DNA from: Brachyhypopomus gauderio | Taxonomy: Eukaryota; Chordata; Actinopteri; Gymnotiformes; Hypopomidae | Direction of reading: 5' to 3' | NCBI RefSeq assembly: GCF_052324685.1 | Contig: NC_135222.1 | Location: 2,056,173 to 2,120,172, forward strand | DNA: 64,000 bases | Part shown: positions 56,281 to 64,000 of the stretch, in pieces | How positions within the stretch are numbered: position 1 is the stretch's first letter | How the letters are laid out: the number at the start of each line of letters is the position of its first letter | Program-made: the position numbers and the translations under genes | Notes under the pieces: generated by a model | Told to the model about the DNA's origin: nothing | The model's input: only the letters and a program-made list of their open reading frames with translations | The model's database searches: none

Positions 56281-58193
56281 ACACCTTCTCTATCCATCTG
56301 CCCGTCCATATAAATGTACTGTGGTTACGCCGCCTGGGAGGAAACGCCCCCTTTCCCATCCTCCTCCCCCCTCCCTCCCCCTCCCCTGCACCGGCGGAGA
56401 TCGAGAGAGAGGATCCGTCCGACGCCGGAGGCTTGGGGCCCCATGAACCTGTGGCCCTCTGGGTGTACCTCGGTTAAAACAGGGGAGATAAAGTAGATCT
56501 GTGCCAAGCTGTGCTGGAGAGCCCCAGAGGCCTGGCGGAGGAGAGCTCTGCGACCTTTGACCCGTCCGCCCGTGACATGCCCTCTCTTGCCAACGATGGA
56601 GGTGAGTGTGGCCTCTCCAGGGCAGACGTTGAGCCACGCCACTTTATCAGCCCAACAGGGGCTTTACTTTCACTCGCACTCACATTAGCTGCAGGCAGTG
56701 CTGGCAATCTTAGGCTGTGGATTGTGAAGCTCTTGCTCAGGCTCGTCTTACAATCCTTAACAATGTGACCGGATTTCTCACAGAGGATCAAGGGACGTCC
56801 CCCGTGAATGTGCCGCCCACACTGGCCAATCAGAATGGAGTGAAGAGGAAGGTCCGAACTAAGAAGAAGAAAGGAGTCATCACAGCCAACGTGGCGGGAA
56901 CCAAATATGAGATAGGTACCAGAAACCAGACCAAACACCAAATATGAGATAGGTACCAGAAACCAGACCAAACACCAAATATGAGATAGGTACCAGAAAC
57001 CAGACCAAAAACCAAATATGAGATAGGTACCAGAAACCAGACCAAACACCAAATATGAGATAGGTACCAGAAACCAGACCAAACACCAAATATGAGATAG
57101 GTTCCAGAAACCAGACCAAACACCAAATATGAGATAGGTACCAGAAAGCAGACCAAACACACCAACCAACCTACAGCTTTCCAGTGTGTTAGCTTAGAGA
57201 ACATAGCAGTGTTTCCACTAATGAAGGAAAATGTTAAATTATCATAATAAAGATTTAAATTTCATAATTCATAGCAGGTGTAGACTCCTACCCATGTTAA
57301 AAATCAGCAAAATGGCATTTGTTGTTGATTTTAGCGGGCATCCATTGTTTTTGTGTAGTCACACTGAGTGTAATTATGTCATTGGCAAACACAGCAGACA
57401 CCATGCCTTCTCTGGGACTATGGGTAGTTATTAGCATGTCATGTTAGTGCCCTTATCACAGGACTTGCCATGGCTTGGGCTGTTCAAACACACCGACACA
57501 GAAACAAACAAAGATCTACTCCTTGGCACGGCCACGTCCCTTGACATTGCACTAATTGGACTTTTAAATTCTCTAGTCTAAGTGGCAATGACACAATGAG
57601 GTTTATCAGCTGAATGAGGTTTATATTGCAGAGGCAGATATCACATTACAACCAAAACAAGTTTTAGCACTAACTTCCTTGTGATAATTGAGACAGTCAT
57701 TGGCTTGAAATGCCACATAAAATGAGGGTTTTTGATGGCTGGAGAAATGACCTAAACCCTGTTTCATAAGGAGATAACCATTTTTCATTAGTGGCTATAA
57801 TGAATGGTCATTGGATTCATATCTGAATTTGGCCGCCACCTGTCTTAGACTTTCAGCTACCATTGGGATTTGAATGCGTTATGCGCTATTCATTTGTCTC
57901 CTTGAAAAAGGCATTTCTGTAGGGTACTTGGCACGTGGTGAACTGGACGTAAATATGGTTTTGAAACAACTCATCCATAAGATCTAATACTCCAGCAGAT
58001 GTAAACAGTCACAGTCCTTCGACATATAATAGAAGGTCATCTGACTTCATGACAGAATGACTGGAGTAGTTTTTAGCTTTTACATATGGAAATCTTTCTG
58101 GGTAAGCTTTAGTCTAAAGGCAGTCAGAAATATGCAATTCCCCCTAGAAGCAGAGCTAATATAATGTATGGTAATGTGATATGAAGCTCTCTC

Positions 58194-58249
<56 letters not shown>

Positions 58250-58510
58250 TTCGTATAGTGATTGGGGAGTTGGCCTTCCATAAAACCAGAGACGAGGACG
58301 AGACAGCCAACCTCATCTGGAGCGACTCTGCCGTGCAGCATGAGAAAATCGCTGAGCTCAGGAACTACCAGGTAGAGCAGCCCTCTGGAAACGCTCCACA
58401 CACCCTGTCAGGGGAGGAAGAGTCAATGATACGTGAAGGTCACGATACACTCACCTGTAGCACGTAGGCTTCTGAAGCATAGTGTTACTTGAGATTAAAA
58501 CAAAAGCAGA

Positions 58511-58586
<76 letters not shown>

Positions 58587-61500
58587 GAGGGGCTCCATGA
58601 GGGCTAGATGATTCATGGCTGGAGTTTTCTGCAGTTCCGTGACTACTCTGTACGTGTGTCCACATTTGGAGGAGAGGGGGAGGTGGAGGAGAGGAGGAGG
58701 GGGAGGGGAGGTGGAGGAGAGGGGAGGGTGGAGGAGAGGGGAGGTGGAGGAGAGGAGAGGTGGAGGAGAGGGGAGGGGAGGTGGAGGAGAGGGGAGGGGA
58801 GGTGGAGGAGAGAGGGGAGGTGGAGGAGAGGGGAGGTGGAGGAGAGGAGAGGTGGAGGAGAGGGGAGGGGAGGTGGAGGAGAGGGGAGGTGGAGAGAGGT
58901 GGAGGAGAGGAGAGGTGGAGGGGAGGTGGAGGGGGAGGAGACGGGAGGTGGAGGTGGAGGGAGACGGGAGGGGAGGTGGAGGAGAGGGGAGGTGGAGGAG
59001 AGGGGAGGTGGAGGGAGAGGGGAGGTGGAGGAGAGGGCAGGTGGAGGAGAGGAGAGGTGGAGGGGAGGGGAGGGGGAGTTGGAGGAGAGGGGAGGTGGAG
59101 GACGAGGGAGGTGGAGGGGAGGGGAGGTGGAGGAGAGGGGAGGGGAGGGGAGGTGGAGGAGAGGGGAGGTGGAGGAGAGGGGAGGTGGAGGAGAGGGGAG
59201 GGGAGGTGGAGGAGAGGTGGAGGAGAGAGGAGAGGTGGAGGAGAGGTGGAGGAGAGGAGAGGTGGAGGAGAGGTGGAGGAGAGGGGAGGTGGAGGAGAGG
59301 TGGAGGAGAGGAGGAGGAGGAGGGGAGGTGGAGGAGAGGGGAGGAGAGGGGAGGTGGAGGAGAGGTGGAGGAGAGGAGAGAGTGGAGGGAGAGGGGAGGT
59401 GGAGGAGAGGGGAGGGGAGGTGGAGGAGAGGTGGAGGAGAGGAGAGGTGGAGGAGGAGGGGAGGTGGAGGAGAGGTGGAGGAGAGGAGGAGGAGAGGGGG
59501 AGGTGGAGGAGAGGGGGAGGTGGAGGAGAGGTGGAGGAGAGGAGAGGTGGAGGAGAGGGGAGGTGGAGGAGAGGGGAGGGGAGGCGAGGTGGAGGAGAGG
59601 TGGAGGAGAGGAGAGGTGGAGGGGAGGGGAGGTGGAGGAGAGGTGGAGGAGAGAGGAGGTGGAGGAGAGGGGAGGGAGGAGAGGTGGAGGGGAGGAGAGG
59701 TGGAGGAGAGAGGAGGTGGAGGAGAGGGGAGGGGAGGAGAGGTGGAGGAGAGGAGAGGTGAGGAGAGGTGGAGGAGAGGAGCGGGGAGGGGAGGCTGGAG
59801 GAGAGGGGAGGTGGAGGAGAGGGGTGGGGGTGAGGAGAGGTGGAGGAGAGGTGGAGGACGAGGTGAGGAGAGGGAGGGGAGGTGGAGGAGGAGAGGGAGG
59901 TGGAGGAGAGGGGAGGTGGAGGAGAGGAGGGGTGGAGGAGCGGGGCAGGTGGAGGAGAGGAGAGGTGGAGGGAGGGGGAGGGAGTTGGAGGAGAGGGGAG
60001 GTGGAGGAGAGGGAGGTGGAGGGGAGGGGGTGCGGGATGGAGGAGAGGGGCAGGGGAGGGAGGTGGAGGAGAGGGGAGGTGGAGGAGAGGGGAGGTGGAG
60101 GAGAGGGGAGGTGAGGGAGGTGGAGGTAGGAGGAGGAGAGGAGAGGTGGAGGAGAGGTGGAGGAGAGAGGAGAGGATGGAGGAGAGGGGAGGTGGAGGAG
60201 AGGAGAGGGGAGGTGGAGGTGGAGGAGAGGAGAGGTGAGGAGAGGGGAGGGGAGGAGAGGTGGAAGGAGAGGAGAGGTGGAGGGGGAGGTGGAGGGCGAG
60301 GAGGGTGGAGGTGGTCTTGGGGGCAGGGGTAGGGGTCTGTGGCTCTGCCAGGCCTCCTGTAGCAGCCCGCGCTGTCAGTCTGGCCTGGCCAGCTGTCAGT
60401 CCACTCTGAAGCACCAGTGTGTGGAGCGCTGCAGCTGTGGTCAGGTCAATAGGAGGCCGCAGTGAATCGCCTCTTCTGTTCCCATCTGAGATTTGATGGT
60501 ACTACGGGGGTAGAAGGAAGTCCCTGATAGGCTCTGTCTTCCACCGTGTGTGCTCCGTGTACACAATTGTATATACAATAACCCAATATCATCGCTACAC
60601 TTAAGATGGCCGTGACTAACAAATAACTATGCTGAGCATATGAGAAAATCATATTGTACCCCTCCTCCACTAACAAAAACCATTTCAGAAATTTTTCATG
60701 AGAGAAAGGTCGGCCAGATGCCTTTGATGTCTTAAAGTGGGTAACTGTACATCAAGCATACTCCCAACTTCTAAGCTAAAGCTAGAGAAAAGTATTACTG
60801 TCCAAGTGATTTTATGATATGAATAGGCTGCATGTTAACAGTCTCCAGCCCTTGGCCAGGCACACGCACAGGAGCCAATCAGACGGCCGTGTCGTGATGA
60901 GGAGCAGTAATCCACATTGGGCTGACTGCTGACTGCTGGCGTAGATGTGCTGGTAAAATGTGTGAAACCTGTGTGTGTGCTGCCTGGCCAGTTACTCCTA
61001 NNNNNNNNNNNNNNNNNNNNNNNNNNNNNNNNNNNNNNNNNNNNNNNNNNNNNNNNNNNNNNNNNNNNNNNNNNNNNNNNNNNNNNNNNNNNNNNNNNNN
61101 NNNNNNNNNNNNNNNNNNNNNNNNNNNNNNNNNNNNNNNNNNNNNNNNNNNNNNNNNNNNNNNNNNNNNNNNNNNNNNNNNNNNNNNNNNNNNNNNNNNN
61201 NNNNNNNNNNNNNNNNNNNNNNNNNNNNNNNNNNNNNNNNNNNNNNNNNNNNNNNNNNNNNNNNNNNNNNNNNNNNNNNNNNNNNNNNNNNNNNNNNNNN
61301 NNNNNNNNNNNNNNNNNNNNNNNNNNNNNNNNNNNNNNNNNNNNNNNNNNNNNNNNNNNNNNNNNNNNNNNNNNNNNNNNNNNNNNNNNNNNNNNNNNNN
61401 NNNNNNNNNNNNNNNNNNNNNNNNNNNNNNNNNNNNNNNNNNNNNNNNNNNNNNNNNNNNNNNNNNNNNNNNNNNNNNNNNNNNNNNNNNNNNNNNNNNN

Positions 61501-63413
61501 CGTAAAAAAAAAAAAAATGGAATTTAATACACTTATCTCCATTTGAGCTACAAGAACAGATCAATGAAGGGCTTATTGGGTGTTAACACTGTGAAAGTGT
61601 TGCTTGTGGAACAGTGAGCAGCATTAATCATGATGAGGTTGCCGAGACAGCCAGAGACAAAAAGTCTTCACCAGAGAGCTTTTATTGTCTGCTAAGACAC
61701 TAAAGTGTCAGGAAGCGGGATCGGGGCTGTATTCAATCAGCCTCTTATGAGAGAGAAACCAATCGCTAAAATTGGAGAGCCTTTCCTTGTTATTGGCTTC
61801 ATTAATTAGTTTATTGAGACAACTCAACTTAAGCTCGCTTAAGTTTCGAATCGTGTACGATGCCTCACAGTCGGCCCTCAGTCAGCAGTGATATTTTGTC
61901 GTATGGGATTTTAAGTTCCTTTTCAGAGTGACGGTCAATAACCAGCATATGCCATACTGACCCCCTGTCTGGTATTGACCGCGCGGGGTTAAGGACCCGT
62001 TAATGTCGGGGGCTCTCTGCCCCTGGAGACTCCGTACCGATCCAGCATCTCCTAATCGACTCTGCCTGGTTGCAGCTTCACACGGTCACTTCCTGTTCAT
62101 CACCGCCTACCCTTGTGTTTCTGCACGCGCTCATTAGGAACCACAGACTCCGGTTTGCTTCGGCTCTCCGCAAAGTCTCACGGGTGCTTTAAGCGTCATT
62201 TCCGCTGTCTCTCTGAGTTCCTGGCTTTTGACCTTTTTGCCCGACGGTGTGTTTACAGCCACGGCTTCCCCTGCGTTCTCCGCCGCCGGCGGGGGGCTCG
62301 TTAGGAGCCCAGTTGCTGTGTTGCGCAAGCTTCTGTGCTGCTGTGTGCGTCTGCGTCGCTGATGTGATCCTCTTACGCTGCTGCCGTGGTCTCCTTCTCT
62401 GTCTTAGCCACAAATTAAAGAAAACAATAACGTGCTCACGTGATGGACGAATCAACGAAACAAGCTGCTGCTTGTTTCGGCTTCAGAGGGGTAGTGAAAG
62501 AAAGGAAGAAGAAAAGAATAATACGAATAACATGATTAGACGCTTCGAATATGACGCATAACGAATCTGCGTTGTCCGTCCTCAGGAAGAGGACATCTTG
62601 GATCTGCTGGAGCAGTGCGAGCTGGACGACGAGAAGCTAATGGGAAAGACGTCCAGGCAGAGAGGGACAAAGGTAAGTCCCCGCGGCTCCCTCTAACGCC
62701 CCACAGGCTGGGGTAGGGCTGCCTTCTCAACCACGCCAAGCCCACAAGGCCATCCATCCTTTCTTACACGATTGGCTTCAGTTGAAATTAATTAACGCCT
62801 GCCACCTTTGCCTAGGCTGAGTGTTTTCTCTTCTCTCCCTTGTCGACCTCTCGGTGCGCGGCACGGAGCGCTCTGATGGATAGACAGGATCCCAGGGGTG
62901 CATTATGGGCCATCTGGAAAAATCAGACAGGGCAGAAATGAAGCAATTTAAATACTGCGGGAGTCAGTCTTAAGCAGCCCCTCTCAGAGATGCCACAGGG
63001 AGCGGAGCAGTCAGGCACGGGGCACGTCTCCCTCCTGGCTTTTGTCTCTCCCTCCCTCGCTCTCTCGCTCTCTCGCTCTCTAATTGATTTGTTTAAACCT
63101 GTGCTTGTGATTGCTTCCTAAGTCCTAATTTCGGGAGAGAAAGGCGAGCTAAATGAGCTGCAGAATAACCGTTGCGGAGGCTTTATTTATGCTAACGGTA
63201 TGCGCCTTCCAAAACACGGGCCAGCCGCTCAGCTCAGTTAACCTTTCCCTCTCTCCCCCGTTCTTTAGGAAAGGAAGGATACATTTATACTTTCCACTGC
63301 AGTGAAAGGTGGCAGGGCTGCTTCAGCTGAATTAACATGTCCCCGTTGTGACATTAATCATACAGAGTCAACACTGTGCTTGTCAGCAATGCACACACCA
63401 AGGACCGCGTCAC

Positions 63414-63455
<42 letters not shown>

Positions 63456-63915
63456 CACATCCTCCCGACGCTCTCCGACGATCCCCACCCCTGTCACCCT
63501 TGCTACTGCCGATGACAAACGCTAATTGGAATCGGGTTGAAGGCTGTATCAGCCTGGTTGCTGACACGGTCTAACACCATCTCACCCACACCACCACCCC
63601 CCCCCCCCCCCCCCCCCCCCCCCCTTCGGACATCTCCGTCTATCTGTCTATCTCTCCGTCTATCTGTCTATCTCTCCGTCTGTCTGTCTATCTCTCCGGC
63701 TGTCTGTCTGCAGGCCCTGTCCTCCATGCCCGAGAGCAGCCCGGCGCCCCGGAGACACCGGGACTACGACGACACCTCAGGCAGCTGTGACGGCACCAGC
63801 TCGTCGGGCTCGGACGGCGGCGAGGATGAGGGCAGTGCCGGCGAACATGGCCTCCGTGGGAACTCGGCCTCCCTCCGGGCGGGGGGGGGCAAGAGGAAGC
63901 CGTCTGAGCGCTCCA
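56281..63915 (+). CDS. ttll7: Tubulin tyrosine ligase-like 7, 5' part; catalytic-core exons missing, 3' end beyond window
   Basis: This is a tubulin polyglutamylase acting on beta-tubulin in neurites and cilia. Coding starts at the ATG at 56577 (MPSLANDG, like human MPSL). The exons are 56577-56601, 56784-56915, 58250-58371, 62586-62672 and 63714-63915. A strong acceptor at 56265-56280 suggests the first exon begins at 56281 with 5' UTR. Exons 1-3 join in phase for 93 residues: KRKVRTKKKKGVITANVAGT, then DEDETANLIWSDSAVQHEKI. The next recognisable exon (EEDILDLLEQCELDDEKLMG) matches a human segment some 400 residues later. So the whole TTL/ATP-grasp core is absent between 58372 and 62585, where a 500-N gap lies. 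The last exon (SSMPESSPAP, Ser/Asp-rich) ends in phase 1. Confidence 0.92.
56901..57159 (+). repeat. 37-bp minisatellite containing the TTLL7 exon 2 splice donor, 7 copies
   Basis: Units start at 56901, 56938, 56975, 57012, 57049, 57086 and 57123. Each has the exon tail CCAAATATGAGATAG, the donor GTACCAGAAACCAGACC and AAACA. The first copy is the real junction; exon 2 ends at 56915, so its last 15 bases are in the array. Unit 6 has GTTCC instead of GTACC. Each unit is 37 nt, and read-through meets an in-frame stop in the second copy (ATA TGA). Confidence 0.95.
58195..58247 (+). repeat. (TG)n run forming the TTLL7 exon 3 acceptor
   Basis: About 26 TG units run directly into the TAG acceptor of exon 3 at 58250. 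No ordinary pyrimidine tract is present; the alternating TG run takes its place. Confidence 0.9.
58514..58590. repeat. (TG)n-(GA)n compound microsatellite
   Basis: A TG run of about 40 bases is followed by (GA)n to 58590, just upstream of the long polypurine array. Confidence 0.9.
58660..60315 (+). repeat. 1.65-kb polypurine minisatellite (GGAGGTGGAGGAGAGG units)
   Basis: The plus strand is almost entirely G and A, built from irregular 10- to 21-bp units such as GGAGGTGGAGGAGAGGGGA. Pyrimidines are nearly limited to one T per unit. It lies in a TTLL7 intron. Long frames on both strands (up to 639 codons on the minus strand) are a by-product of composition: plus frames read Glu/Gly/Arg/Trp and minus frames Pro/Ser/Leu/His. 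It could form triplex or G-quadruplex structures and probably disturbs assembly. Confidence 0.95.
60316..61000. other. TTLL7 intronic sequence before the gap
   Basis: It is unique-looking sequence with no exon matching the tubulin-ligase core. No RNA gene or repeat family was recognised. Confidence 0.5.
61001..61500. other. Assembly gap (500 N)
   Basis: There are exactly 500 N, a usual placeholder for a gap of unknown size. ORFs crossing it are meaningless. It lies where the TTLL7 catalytic exons should be. Confidence 0.99.
61501..62585. other. TTLL7 intronic sequence after the gap
   Basis: No coding exon is visible before 62586. The minus and plus ORFs near 62113-62561 have no recognisable domain. 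Confidence 0.5.
63416..63453. repeat. Poly-C homopolymer, 38 bases
   Basis: An uninterrupted C run in the TTLL7 intron before the 63714 exon; another of 28 bases is at 63597-63624. Confidence 0.9.
63632..63711 (+). repeat. (GTCTATCT)n tract forming a TTLL7 acceptor pyrimidine tract
   Basis: Repeats of CTATCTGTCTATCTCTCCGT run directly into CTGTCTGTCTGCAG, the acceptor of the exon at 63714. The microsatellite supplies the pyrimidine tract. Confidence 0.85.
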
Positions 63916-64000
63916 GTAAGTTTCTCCCCCGGCTTCCCTCGCTGGTTCTGTGGAGCGGATGTTTCTGAGAGGTTCTGCCCCCCCCCCCCCCCCCCCCCCC

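Noticed and set aside
58495-60414. Very long ORFs on both strands (up to 639 codons)
   Set aside because: They lie in the polypurine minisatellite. The absence of stops follows from composition, and all frames give low-complexity peptides.
60835-61564. ORFs spanning the N run
   Set aside because: They consist mostly of undefined bases and are not evidence of coding.
63302-63574. ORF with a poly-Pro stretch
   Set aside because: It is a product of the 38-base poly-C run in a TTLL7 intron.

Overview
This is a vertebrate genomic window, almost certainly from a teleost fish and possibly an ostariophysan (the lineage call is inference). The evidence is short exons with GT-AG introns, fish-type tRNA-derived SINEs, many hAT, piggyBac, Tc1 and Ty3/gypsy remnants, long (TA)n and (CA)n tracts, and a block of genes in the order known from human 1p31-p22. 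There is no bacterial or phage content. One run of exactly 500 N marks an assembly gap.

Layout. Positions 1-8.85 kb are a transposon graveyard: a Tc1-like fragment, a LINE 3' end, a degenerate Ty3/gypsy element carrying a nested hAT MITE and a nested SINE, and a piggyBac copy inserted in the last exon of an unrecognised gene with duplicated exons. At 9.1-9.75 kb lies a strongly structured non-coding stretch with two covarying hairpins. A foldback element lies at 10.6-11.3 kb. The gene block then runs: CTBS (+, 11.8-14.8 kb, lysosomal chitobiase), SPATA1 (-, 15.5-18.6 kb), RPF1 (-, 19.3-24.2 kb, ribosome biogenesis), DNASE2B (-, 25.6-28.3 kb, acid DNase), UOX (+, 30.5-32.5 kb, urate oxidase), SAMD13 (-, 34.2-37.1 kb), PRKACB (-, 39.1-46.9 kb, PKA catalytic subunit beta) and TTLL7 (+, 56.3 kb to beyond the window end, tubulin polyglutamylase). 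The genes do not form a pathway; they are a conserved syntenic neighbourhood. I rebuilt seven complete coding sequences exon by exon. All join in frame except at one SPATA1 junction. TTLL7 lacks its whole catalytic core here, apparently because of the gap.

Most unusual signal. Three separate exon ends (DNASE2B exons 2 and 3, TTLL7 exon 2) each sit at the edge of a minisatellite whose unit contains the last 14-17 bases of the exon, the 5' splice site and the first intronic bases, repeated 6-7 times into the intron. In RPF1 a hAT-like transposon has inserted 7 bp inside intron 7, and its 8-bp target duplication copies the splice donor. Donor-anchored tandem arrays recurring three times in 64 kb look like a process rather than chance, and I do not know of a description of it.
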